This document shows positions 51,933 to 59,894 of a stretch of 64,000 nucleotides of DNA, in pieces. Below the pieces are notes generated by a model, which searched no databases, was not told the DNA's origin, and saw only the letters and a list, made by a program, of their open reading frames with translations. The stretch is from assembly GCF_001612965.1 (NCBI RefSeq), contig NZ_BDBL01000028.1, positions 1 to 64,000 of the forward strand. The letters run 5' to 3'. A program made the translations under genes and the position numbers. The stretch is from Nocardia kruczakiae NBRC 101016 (lineage in GTDB: Bacteria; Actinomycetota; Actinomycetes; Mycobacteriales; Mycobacteriaceae). The number at the start of each line of letters is the position of its first letter. The stretch's first letter is position 1.

Positions 51933-52550
51933 AGCAACTCCCTGGAACTGCGTACGAACGGACGGTGCGCCGGATCGGCTACCGGACCGAGTCCGGATGG
52001 CATGTCCTACGACAAAATCCGAAACCTCCGTAGCCGCTTGTTAACTCGATTTCGGCACACGGGAAATCAGTTTATCAGCAGTACTTGAATCATCAAGGGA
52101 AACAGCAAGTTTCGATGCAAGTTCATGCAGGTCATGAGTAGCTGAAAGATAGCTGATGCAGGTACGAAAATGCCGCTGTCTGTGATGCGCGGCTAGGGGT
52201 CACGACAGGGGACGCGACGTTGCGTTACGTGAGTGCCGTTTTCGGCGAGCAAAGCGGAAGAAACAGTGACGACGACCCGAGACGGGGTCGCGGTCCCGGT
52301 TGGTCACGTCCGGCATCACCCCACTTCCACCGACTCATCCAGAGTAAGGCCTTTGTCCGGTTCCCGCGTGGCATCCGCCGGATTCCGGCGGCTCCCTTCC
52401 GGGTCTGCCCTGGTCGCGAGGTGTGCGACGCAGAATCCTTGGGGCCGAACAAGATTGCGGTATGCCGGCGAGGTGGCGGACGCCCGTGCCGGGCCGCGGC
52501 GCCGTGCGTCAGGGCGCTGACGCCCGGCACCGCGACCCGTGCCGGGATGC
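51933..52550. promoter_or_regulatory. Long upstream region of the halogenase operon
   Basis: 618 bp without a convincing gene; the part from about 51990 to 52200 is AT-rich for this genome and is the likely promoter region of the halogenase operon. It contains direct repeats GCAAGTT at 52105 and 52117, GCAGGTC at 52127 and GCAGGTA at 52158, with spacings of 12, 10 and 31 bp, close to whole helical turns. This could be an activator site. The right part holds the terminator of the MetE-like gene. Confidence 0.5.
52486..52530 (-). terminator. Terminator after the MetE-like gene
   Basis: GTGCCGGG (52486-52493) pairs with CCCGGCAC (52523-52530), and an inner stem GCGTCAG (52506-52512)/CTGACGC (52517-52523) continues the fold. 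It starts 20 nt past the MetE-like stop. Confidence 0.7.
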
Positions 52551-53660
52551 TCAACCGGTGGTCGTCTCGGCGGTCAGTGCTGCGGTCGTCTCGGCAGCGC
52601 GCTGCGCGTCCGCGACACTGCAGCGGCCGAGACCGCACGCGGTCGCGACGCCGAACGCCGTACGCCCGGCCGCCTGTTCGAACAGTTGCAGGGCGTGAGC
52701 GCTGTCGTCGGCGGAATCGGGTGACACCACCCCCGCGATGACGTTCCAGTCCGGGTCCAGCCGGCGCAGGGGCGCATAGAACGCGGCGTCGCGGGGCGCG
52801 GGTTCGGCACCGTACGCACACGGAATGTGCACCGCCGGAAAGGGAGTGCCGTCTGCGCGCAGCCGGCGTGCGGTGTGCTTCAGCAGGGTGACCGCGGGCG
52901 CCAGCGAACGCGGGCTGAGCAGCGCCTTGTGCTGGTAATCGCCGTAGCACAGGTGGACCACCGCCTGTGCTCCGATCTCGTGTATCCCGGTGAGTACCCC
53001 GGCCAGCTGGCGAGCCAGCAGCGGCCCCGCCGCCCATTTCGCACCCAGTTGGTCGGCCTTGACCATGCCCAGCAGCGCGAACGGTGATTCGACCTGCCAG
53101 ACCACGCGATCGCCGTAGCGCGCGTTCACCTCCGCGATCTCGTGCAGTGCGGCCTCGGTGAACACCGGCAGATGCCGCAGCGCGGCCACGATGAGATCGG
53201 AGCGGCGCAGCGCCGGACCGAGCGGGAAACCGTTCGACACCGCCGCACCGGCGAAGACGAACATCGCAAGATCCAGCGGATTGGGTTGGCTCAGTTGCAA
53301 TCTCGTCCCGTCCAGTTCGGGCCGCCCGGCGCGCACCTGGTCGAAGGCGGCTACCACGGCGTCGATGCGGTCGAGCCGGTCCATCGCCACGTGCCGCGGT
53401 TCCAGCTTCACCCCCGGGCGCAAGCCGTAACTCGGGAAATCGCTGTAGTCGGAGTAATCGCCGGTCCGGACGACATCGAAGACGTCCTCGTGCTCTCTGC
53501 GCCGGCGGAGGTAGTCGAGGATCCAGTCCGGATCCAGATCACAGGGCAATCCGGTCACGGGATGGCCCGCACTGCGATCGGCGAACCACTGCAGCACCGC
53601 AGCATCCCCGGTCATCAACTCGGCTGGAACACTTCCGACATAATGCGCACACCTGGTCAT
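52551..53660 (-). CDS. MetE-like (cobalamin-independent methionine synthase C-terminal) zinc methyltransferase
   Basis: 369 residues, UROD/MetE-like TIM-barrel. Zinc ligands of the MetE family appear as H236 and C238 in VVHLCYGDY and C342 in TACGLGRCS. An N-terminal signature HYVGSVPAEL with LPCDLDPDWILDYL is shared by short actinobacterial homologues that lack the MetE N-terminal half. These accept a thiol as methyl or alkyl acceptor (for example homocysteine or, in related enzymes, coenzyme M). Substrate unknown. It lies with the rhodanese and cysteine dioxygenase genes on the same strand, giving a sulfur-metabolism group. Confidence 0.72.
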   Translation of the reverse strand: MTRCAHYVGSVPAELMTGDAAVLQWFADRSAGHPVTGLPCDLDPDWILDYLRRRREHEDVFDVVRTGDYSDYSDFPSYGLRPGVKLEPRHVAMDRLDRIDAVVAAFDQVRAGRPELDGTRLQLSQPNPLDLAMFVFAGAAVSNGFPLGPALRRSDLIVAALRHLPVFTEAALHEIAEVNARYGDRVVWQVESPFALLGMVKADQLGAKWAAGPLLARQLAGVLTGIHEIGAQAVVHLCYGDYQHKALLSPRSLAPAVTLLKHTARRLRADGTPFPAVHIPCAYGAEPAPRDAAFYAPLRRLDPDWNVIAGVVSPDSADDSAHALQLFEQAAGRTAFGVATACGLGRCSVADAQRAAETTAALTAETTTG

Positions 53661-53775
53661 CGCACTCCTCGTAATTCCGTTTGCCCGTCTACATTCTCAG
53701 CCAGATCGTTTGCAGGTGAAAGAATTCCGGGAACCGGGAGGTAGACGCGGTGCTGCGAGGAAGGTGCCGGCGGTG

Positions 53776-54168
53776 CTACGGAACGGCGGGAGTGCCGCCG
53801 GGAGCTACCGGCAGGCCGGCCGCCTTCCAGGCCCGGAACCCGCCGGCCAGATCGGTGGCGCGGGCCAGTCCGAGACGCTGTGCGTCGGCGGCGGCCAGGC
53901 TGGACGCGTATCCCTCGTTGCAGACGATGATGACCTCGGTGTCGGACGTCAGGTCCGGGAGCCGATGCGCACCGCCGGGGTCGAGCCGCCATTCCAGCAC
54001 GATGCGCTCGACGACGACCGCGCCGGGGATCTCGCCCTCGGCGAGGCGGTCGGCGTGCGGGCGGATATCGACCACGAGCGCGCCCTCGGCCAACCGCTGC
54101 GCGGCGGTGACGGGCTCGACGCGGTTCAGCCCGGCGCGTGCCCGGGCGAGCAGGTCCTCGGCGCTCAT
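53776..54168 (-). CDS. Rhodanese-like domain protein
   Basis: 130 residues, one rhodanese domain. The active-site loop is VCNEGYASS with C83; upstream markers are VVDIRPHADRL and GFRAWKAAGLP. It should carry persulfide sulfur. ATG preceded by GGAGTGAC. The cysteine dioxygenase stop lies 44 bp upstream on the same strand, a common pairing in actinobacteria, where the rhodanese may work on sulfur released from cysteine breakdown. Confidence 0.88.
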   Translation of the reverse strand: MSAEDLLARARAGLNRVEPVTAAQRLAEGALVVDIRPHADRLAEGEIPGAVVVERIVLEWRLDPGGAHRLPDLTSDTEVIIVCNEGYASSLAAADAQRLGLARATDLAGGFRAWKAAGLPVAPGGTPAVP

Positions 54169-54212
54169 ACCGTCACTCCTCGGCGATCATGCGATGGCGG
54201 CTACCGGCATGG

Positions 54213-54737
54213 TCACACACCGGTGAAATCCCGCAGCGACCGGTATTCGCGGACCGGTCGCAGTGGTGGCGAGTAGGCGTGCACCGTGGTGGCCGGTCGA
54301 GCGCTGCGGTTGTGCAGCTGGTGGGCGCGTTCGGGGCCGAACGCGATCGTGTCGCCGGCGCGGCGACCGGCCGAGCGTACGGGGCCGGTGGGGTAGCGAT
54401 AGTCCTCGTCGAGTTCGCCGATCGAGACGGTGAACGAACCCGACGCACCGCCGTGGTCGTGCGGTTCGGTGCCTTGGCCGGGCGCCCACGACAGCAACCA
54501 CAGTTCCACGCCCATCGTCAGCGCGAGCCGGGTCCACCAGCGCCGCGTGGTGTCGAACCGCACGATATCCAGCAGCGGTGTGGCCAGTTCGCTCGCCACC
54601 ACCGCGGTGAGTTCGTGCAGTTCGGCCGGTGTCCACAGCGGGCGTTCGGCCACCACGGCCTCGCGAAGTAGTGGCACGTCGACGCCCGGATGAATATCTT
54701 TCGCGTGCTCGAGTCGCACAGGCACGGACGTCGTCAC
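54213..54737 (-). CDS. Cysteine dioxygenase (thiol dioxygenase, cupin)
   Basis: 174 residues from the GTG at 54737, which has GGAAGGGG about 5 nt upstream. Cupin motif: H93 and H95 in PHDHGGASGSF with the third iron ligand probably H139 in RAHQLHN. Converts a thiol (cysteine, possibly 3-mercaptopropionate) to the sulfinate using O2. The typical Cys-Tyr crosslink of animal enzymes cannot be judged. Genes for rhodanese and a MetE-like protein follow on the same strand. Divergent from the DUF6325 gene with a perfect palindrome between. Confidence 0.87.
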   Translation of the reverse strand: MTTSVPVRLEHAKDIHPGVDVPLLREAVVAERPLWTPAELHELTAVVASELATPLLDIVRFDTTRRWWTRLALTMGVELWLLSWAPGQGTEPHDHGGASGSFTVSIGELDEDYRYPTGPVRSAGRRAGDTIAFGPERAHQLHNRSARPATTVHAYSPPLRPVREYRSLRDFTGV

Positions 54738-54898
54738 CACTACCCCTTCCACACCGCGGTCACGCGAATTCTTCGCCGCCACACGCGGTTTGCCACCATC
54801 CAGACTCACCGTGAGCGAAACTCCGCGGCCCGCCGCACGGGATGAACGAGTGGCGGGACTGCCACGTGAATGAGACACCGTGTCCGACGGCCTGCGCC

Positions 54899-54916
54899 CC
54901 GGGAATCGATTCCCGG
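54899..54916. promoter_or_regulatory. Perfect 18-bp palindrome in the cysteine dioxygenase/DUF6325 divergent region
   Basis: CCGGGAATCGATTCCCGG is a perfect inverted repeat, 162 nt upstream of the dioxygenase start and 135 nt upstream of the DUF6325 start. The 313-bp divergent region (54738-55050) has no gene I can support; this palindrome is its main feature and a likely regulator-binding site. Confidence 0.55.
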
Positions 54917-55050
54917 TTTATCCGCGAGCGGCGCGGCTTCGAATCATTAGGTGTTACGCCGGTGGCAGAGGTCCTCGTCGCCGACGGCGTGACATCAGCT
55001 GCTGTCTCGCCGAATCACCGCGGTGATCCGGCCACGGATGAGGTGCTCGG

Positions 55051-55503
55051 ATGACCAGTGCTGCCGGAATCGATGAGATGGGACCGATCGACTATCTCGT
55101 CATCGAGTTCCCCGCGGGCCGCCCGCCGGACGGTTCGGCATTGCCGGTGCTGCGCGATCTGGTCGGCCGGGGCATCATCCGCGTGCTGAACCTGGCGTTT
55201 CTCCGGAAAGAGGGCGACGGGTCGCTGACCGGCATCGACATCGCCGATATCGGGCTCGACTGCGAAGCGAGCGTGGCCTTGTTCGCCGAGGAGACGACGG
55301 GTGTACTCGACGACGGCGATCTGCGGGAGGCGGGCGCCGCGCTGCACCCCGGGCGTTCGGCCGCCGTGCTGATCTACGAAAACACCTGGGCGGCACCGCT
55401 GTCGGTGGCCTTGCGGCGCAACGGCGCCGAAACCGTCGCCGCCGGCCGCATCCCGGTCGAGGCGATCCTGACGACCTTGGACAGCCTCGACGACAAGAAC
55501 TGA
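55051..55503 (+). CDS. DUF6325 family protein
   Basis: 150 residues: MGPIDYLVIEFP near the start, then RGIIRVLNLAFLRKEGDGS, AVLIYENTWAAPL and PVEAILTTLDSLD. This is the DUF6325/DUF1269-like soluble protein type, present in many actinobacteria, often near membrane or stress genes. Function unknown. The ATG at 55051 has GAGGTG 7 nt upstream; a GTG start further upstream (54 kb side) is not supported. Confidence 0.78.
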   Translation: MTSAAGIDEMGPIDYLVIEFPAGRPPDGSALPVLRDLVGRGIIRVLNLAFLRKEGDGSLTGIDIADIGLDCEASVALFAEETTGVLDDGDLREAGAALHPGRSAAVLIYENTWAAPLSVALRRNGAETVAAGRIPVEAILTTLDSLDDKN

Positions 55504-55690
55504 CACCGGTTATTCAACTGCCGAGGACGTGGATGCGCACCTCGTCCGTCCACTGCACGTACTCGACCCGCGTCCCGTCCGGGTGCCGGGTACGAACAGA
55601 CGGGCATAGGTCTCGAGAATCCGCACCCCTCGCACGCTACGGTCGATCCCTACGCTGGGGAAGTACGCACTTCCAGGTGAGAGGTACGCG

Positions 55691-55882
55691 GTGAGCGGAA
55701 CGGAACAGGAGCAGGCGGCGGCCGTCGCCCGCTACGACCACCACACCCCGAATCCGCGCGTCGACTATTCCCTGACCCCGGCCGGGCGCGACCTGCTCGC
55801 CACGGTCCATCAGCTGTGCACCTGGTCGCGCGCGCATCTGCGCGAATTGCTCGACGGGGCGCCCGAGCGGGCGGGCGCGTAG
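55691..55882 (+). pseudogene. HxlR-type regulator remnant (C-terminal part only)
   Basis: 63 residues. NPRVDYSLTPAGRDLLATVHQLCTWSRAHL is the end of an HxlR/DUF24 winged-helix regulator, but the DNA-binding helices that should come first are absent and the segment starts with unrelated MSGTEQEQ. Upstream non-coding sequence (55504-55690) shows no helix-turn-helix in any frame that I can read. Its minus strand encodes, without a start codon, a short stretch ending in RVEYVQWTDEVRIHVLGS, so another gene may also have decayed here. I regard it as a deletion remnant. Confidence 0.6.
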
Positions 55883-55991
55883 CCCGAGCCCCCGCGGTAA
55901 TGGCCGGTCGAACGCGGATCGTCCCTCGCGCTCGACCGGCCGAGACGAAGCGGTGCCAGGCTGTGGCCCCGGGGTCCGGCACCGGACCTCG

Positions 55992-56597
55992 TCACCGCAC
56001 GTCGGGCTCGTCCGCGAGGTAGGGCGGGGCCGGTTCGTACTGCATGTGTTCACGCACCCGCCGGGCGTGATCGCGGCCGTGCAGGGCCCCGATCAACCAC
56101 AGCGCCATGTCGATGCCCGCCGAAATGCCTTGGGAGGTTACGAGATTGCCGTCCACGACGTAGCGGCTCCCGGTCACCACGGTGACGTCGCCGCGGGCCT
56201 GGAGCGATTCGTGGAACAGGCGATGCGTGGTGATGCGCCGCCCGCTCGCCAGACCCGCCTTGTGCAGCAGGAACGCCCCCGTGCACACGCCCGCCGTCCA
56301 GCTCACCCCGGCCGAGGTGGTGCGAATCCAGTCGACCAGGGCCGGATTGTGGACCTGGAGGCGGGTGCCCTGGCCTCCGGGCACCAGCAGCACGTCCAGG
56401 GAGGGGTGGTCGTCGAAGGTGTGATCCGGCAGGACGCGCATCCCGTTGACGCAGCGGATCGGATCGGTGCGTTCGGCGATCAGCACCGCGCGGTCCTGGT
56501 ACTCGCGCAGCATCGCCGAGACCATGAACACCTCCCACGGCCCTGTGAAGTCGAGTTCCTCGACGTCCTCGAACAGCAGTACCCCATATGTCGTCAT
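55992..56597 (-). CDS. DJ-1/PfpI family protein (isonitrile hydratase-like)
   Basis: 201 residues. GATase1-like fold: MTTYGVLLFEDVEELDFTGPWEVF (start), VLLVPGGQGTR, and the nucleophile elbow SWTAGVCTGAFLLHKAGL with C105. This arrangement (C-T-G-A-F-L-L and ITTHRLFH after it) fits the isonitrile hydratase-like group of the family, which converts isonitriles to formamides, though other PfpI reactions are possible. ATG overlaps the MMPL stop (ATGA) and has GGAGGAA upstream, so the two are translationally coupled. Confidence 0.78.
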   Translation of the reverse strand: MTTYGVLLFEDVEELDFTGPWEVFMVSAMLREYQDRAVLIAERTDPIRCVNGMRVLPDHTFDDHPSLDVLLVPGGQGTRLQVHNPALVDWIRTTSAGVSWTAGVCTGAFLLHKAGLASGRRITTHRLFHESLQARGDVTVVTGSRYVVDGNLVTSQGISAGIDMALWLIGALHGRDHARRVREHMQYEPAPPYLADEPDVR

Positions 56598-58870
56598 GAA
56601 CGTGGTTCCTCCGAGAGCTGACGTGGATCGGACGATTCGATGCTGCCCAGCGCTGGTCCCGCCGGACCTTCTTCCCGCCACTGATGGCGATTGTGCCAGC
56701 GCGCCAACGGTTTCGGCGCCCACCAGTTGGCGCGCCCCATCACCTTCATGAAGGCCGGCACGAGAAGTATGCGAACGAGGAAGGCGTCCATCAGCACGGC
56801 CAGCGTCAAGCCGAAGCCGAGGCCGCGCGCGAAGGACACCTGCGACACCATCATCGCGGCGAAGGCGATGGCCATGACGGTGGCGGCGGCCGTCACGATC
56901 CGTCCGCTGCGGGCGAGCCCCACCGCGACGGACTGCCTGCTCGCGGCGTCGGAGCGATCCGAGCGCAGCCACTCCTCCCGGATGCGGGAGAGGACGAACA
57001 CCTCGTAGTCCATGGCGAGACCGAAGGCCATGCAGCCCAGCAGAATCGGCATGGTCACCACGGTGCGCCCGATGGCGGTGGTGCCGAGCCCTCCCAGGTG
57101 GTGATCCTGGAACACCCACACCATCGCGCCGATCGCGGCGGTCAGCGACAGGACGTTCATGACGATGGCCTTCAACGGCAGCACGACACTGCCGGTCATC
57201 ATGAACAGGAGGGCGGCGGTGGCCAGCACCATCAGGGCCAGCGCGAGCGGTAGCCGGTCGCTGATGCCGTGCACCGCGTCCAGATCGCGTTGGGTCAGGC
57301 CGCCGAACAGGGTTTCGCCCGGCGCCGTAACGGCTTTGAGTTCGGCCAGCTGGTCGCGCCCGGCCTGCGAGAACGGGTCCTTCGTCGTCTGTACCGTCAG
57401 ATACGCAGCATCCGCATGTGCGGCCGCATCCGTCGCCCGGTCGGACACCACTTGTCCCTTCGCGACGGTGGCGCCGGGGGATTGCACGGCGACGACCCCG
57501 TCGACCAGGGACAACCGCTGGGCGTAGGCGGTCAGTTCGGCGGCGGGCGGGGCGGCGTCCGGGAAGACGATCGGAGTTCGTCCCTGGCTGTCCACCGGGA
57601 ACTGCGCGCGCAACACGTCACCGGTCTGGCGGGACTGCGTACTGCCGGGCAGCGCCCGGTCGTCGGGATAGCCGAACCGCGCTCCCAGCAGCGGGAGGCT
57701 CAGGATCACCAGGAGGCCGGAGACCAGCACGATCACCGGCACGGCGCGGCGCATGGCGAACATCGCGCCCCGGTACCAGGCGGTGCGCTGGACCTCGGGA
57801 GCCGCCGCGCCGGAGCGGCCGAACAGCCGCCGGATCGGCGGCCGGACGTCGAGGGCGTCCAGCCGGTCGCCGAGTACGACGATCAGCGCCGGCGCCACCA
57901 CCAGCGCGCCGATCAGGCAGAACGCGATGGCGCCCAGACCGCCGAAGGCCAGCGAACGCATGAAGTACATCGGGAACACCAGCATCACCGACATGGCGAT
58001 GCCGACGGTCAGCGCCGAGTACGCCACCGTCCGCCCCGCGGTGTTGAGAGTGCGGATCAGCGCCTGCTCCGGTGTCAGGCCGGCGCCCTTCTCCTCGCGG
58101 AACCGGCTGATGATGAACAGCGTGTAGTCGATGGCCAGCGCCAGGCCCAGTGCTTGCGCGACGTTGACCGCGAAGACCGCGACATCGGTGAACGACACCA
58201 GGATTCGCAGCCACGCCACCGATCCGGCGAGTGCGAACATCGAGATCGCGAGAGGCACCGAGGCCGCCAGTACGCTGCCGAAAACCCACACCAGCACGAG
58301 GAACGTCAGCGGGATGGCGATCATGTCCATCTTCACCGCGTCCACCTGCGACTGATGGTTGAGCTCGTACAGCGAGACCGCCTGACCACCGGCGGTGACC
58401 GTGACGCCGTCCCGATCGCCGATTAGGGGCGTGGCGATGTCGTGGGCACGCTGCATGGCGTCCTTGTCGGTGCCCGCGACCAGCCCGGCGATCAGCCCGG
58501 TTCGCCCGTCCCGGCCGGCCAGCGCCGACCGCTGCTGCGCCGGTTCGTCCCAATAGGAGACGACCTGTTTGACCTGCGACGACTGATGCAATGCGGCGAG
58601 GATCGCCCCGGCCCGGTCGCGGGCCGGGGCGCTGTCCACGCCGTCCGGCGCGGTGACGGCGAACACGAGGGAGAAACCACCGGCGCCGAAGCGGTCGGTC
58701 AGGATCCGCTCGGCTCGGGAGGATTCGGCATCGGGTGGGTCGTAACCGCCGGCCGGTAGCTGCGTGAGCACCGAGGTGCCGAAGCCGCCTGCCAGCAGCA
58801 GAAACAGGAAGGCGGCGATCAGGGTGATGCGCGGCGCTCGCAGTACGACCGCCGCCAGGCGCGTGAACAT
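56594..58870 (-). CDS. MMPL/RND-family transporter
   Basis: 758 residues, 12 membrane segments in the RND arrangement: one at the N-terminus (ITLIAAFLFLLLAGGF), a periplasmic loop to about residue 180, five to six more, a second loop, and a C-terminal block with SLTAAIGAMVWVF and FGLAMDYEVFVLSRIREE, which holds the MMPL signature. ALAIDYTLFIISRFREE is the matching motif in the first half. ATG at 58870 with GGGAG 4 nt upstream. Small MMPL proteins export lipids or natural products. It is divergent from the ligase operon with 126 bp between and is followed by the DJ-1 gene. Confidence 0.9.
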   Translation of the reverse strand: MFTRLAAVVLRAPRITLIAAFLFLLLAGGFGTSVLTQLPAGGYDPPDAESSRAERILTDRFGAGGFSLVFAVTAPDGVDSAPARDRAGAILAALHQSSQVKQVVSYWDEPAQQRSALAGRDGRTGLIAGLVAGTDKDAMQRAHDIATPLIGDRDGVTVTAGGQAVSLYELNHQSQVDAVKMDMIAIPLTFLVLVWVFGSVLAASVPLAISMFALAGSVAWLRILVSFTDVAVFAVNVAQALGLALAIDYTLFIISRFREEKGAGLTPEQALIRTLNTAGRTVAYSALTVGIAMSVMLVFPMYFMRSLAFGGLGAIAFCLIGALVVAPALIVVLGDRLDALDVRPPIRRLFGRSGAAAPEVQRTAWYRGAMFAMRRAVPVIVLVSGLLVILSLPLLGARFGYPDDRALPGSTQSRQTGDVLRAQFPVDSQGRTPIVFPDAAPPAAELTAYAQRLSLVDGVVAVQSPGATVAKGQVVSDRATDAAAHADAAYLTVQTTKDPFSQAGRDQLAELKAVTAPGETLFGGLTQRDLDAVHGISDRLPLALALMVLATAALLFMMTGSVVLPLKAIVMNVLSLTAAIGAMVWVFQDHHLGGLGTTAIGRTVVTMPILLGCMAFGLAMDYEVFVLSRIREEWLRSDRSDAASRQSVAVGLARSGRIVTAAATVMAIAFAAMMVSQVSFARGLGFGLTLAVLMDAFLVRILLVPAFMKVMGRANWWAPKPLARWHNRHQWREEGPAGPALGSIESSDPRQLSEEPRS

Positions 58871-58950
58871 AAGGCTCCCAAAGGTTTCGGGGCGGGCCCC
58901 GGCGGGTTGCACGCCCGTCGAGGCGTCAGTAGCATTCCGGAAGTCGCTCC

Positions 58951-58969
58951 TATTTATAAGTTATTTGTA
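58951..58969. promoter_or_regulatory. AT-rich direct repeats in the divergent MMPL/hydrolase promoter region
   Basis: TATTTATA (58951-58958) and TATTTGTA (58962-58969) repeat with an exact 11-bp period in an otherwise GC-rich 126-bp gap. This spacing is one helical turn, as for activators binding direct repeats or for a -10 region within a divergent promoter. Confidence 0.45.
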
Positions 58970-58996
58970 GCATCGAGTTCCAGAATGGAGAAGCTG

Positions 58997-59872
58997 ATGG
59001 TCGAAGCGGTCACCGCGGAGAAGATCGACGCCTACGACCTCGGATATATCGCCGGCAGCAGGCTGGAGACCGAGGACGGCGTGCACATCTACTACGAGCG
59101 CTACGGCATCGAATCGCCGACGACGATCGTGCTCATCCCGAACCTCTTCCTGATCGCACCGCTGTGGCGCAACTTCAGCGCCGAGCTCGCGACCAAGTAC
59201 TCGATCGTCTCCTACGACATGCGCAACAAGGGGGCGTCGACGCAGGTCGACGGGGTGGTGGACTTCGAGCGGCACATCCACGACCTGCGCGCCGTGCTCA
59301 CCCACCTCGGGGTCGAGCGCCCCTATCTGGTCGCCTCGTCGGACTCGACGCTGCTGGCGCGGGAGTACGCGCTGGCCTACCCGGACGAGGTGGGCGGGCT
59401 GGCGCTGTACGGCCCGGTCTTCAACGCCATCGGCGGCCGGCGGCGGCGCCGGCTGATTCAGGCGTGGCTGTCGACGGTGACGAACGTCGGCCCGACGGCG
59501 CTGTTCAACGAGATGTATCCGCTCATCTACTCGCACCACACCGTCGAATTCGGCGGCTCGCCGGCCTATCTCGCGCTGAAGGAACGATTCATCGCGCTGA
59601 GTTCGCAGCAGCAGTTGATAACCAACCTGAAGACGTCGCTGACGGTCAGTGACGAACCGGACCGCCTGCGTCAAATCGCTTGTCCGGTCCTGCTTTCCGC
59701 CGGCGAGAACGACTTCCAGACCTCCGGGGCGATGATGCGCGAGGTGGCGGCCATCATGCCCGATGCCGAGGTGGAGGTGATCCCGAATTCGGGCCATGCG
59801 CCGTACTTCGAGGCCACCGCCGAATTCGAAGCCTCGATCGACCGGTTCGTCCGGGCGACACTCGCCCGCTGA
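58997..59872 (+). CDS. Alpha/beta hydrolase with altered nucleophile elbow
   Basis: 291 residues from the ATG at 58997, which has GGAG 6 nt upstream. The fold is evident: LVASSDSTLLAREYALAYPDEV at the nucleophile elbow, D239 in SAGENDF and H267 in PNSGHAPYFE. The elbow reads A-S-S115-D-S, not G-x-S-x-G, and the oxyanion loop is IPNLF rather than HG. It may be a lyase, a hydrolase with modified turn, or inactive for ordinary esters. First gene of the right arm; 22 nt before the ligase gene. Confidence 0.82.
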   Translation: MVEAVTAEKIDAYDLGYIAGSRLETEDGVHIYYERYGIESPTTIVLIPNLFLIAPLWRNFSAELATKYSIVSYDMRNKGASTQVDGVVDFERHIHDLRAVLTHLGVERPYLVASSDSTLLAREYALAYPDEVGGLALYGPVFNAIGGRRRRRLIQAWLSTVTNVGPTALFNEMYPLIYSHHTVEFGGSPAYLALKERFIALSSQQQLITNLKTSLTVSDEPDRLRQIACPVLLSAGENDFQTSGAMMREVAAIMPDAEVEVIPNSGHAPYFEATAEFEASIDRFVRATLAR

Positions 59873-59894
59873 CCGTCGCGGCCGAGGTCGAACC

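Noticed and set aside
52220..52550. Short plus- and minus-strand frames between the halogenase and MetE-like genes
   Set aside because: No ribosome-binding sites and Arg/Pro-rich sequence; the interval holds a terminator and a promoter region.
54842..55054. 70-residue plus-strand frame before the DUF6325 gene
   Set aside because: No clear ribosome-binding site, no family, and it would run over the palindrome at 54899; more likely a promoter region.
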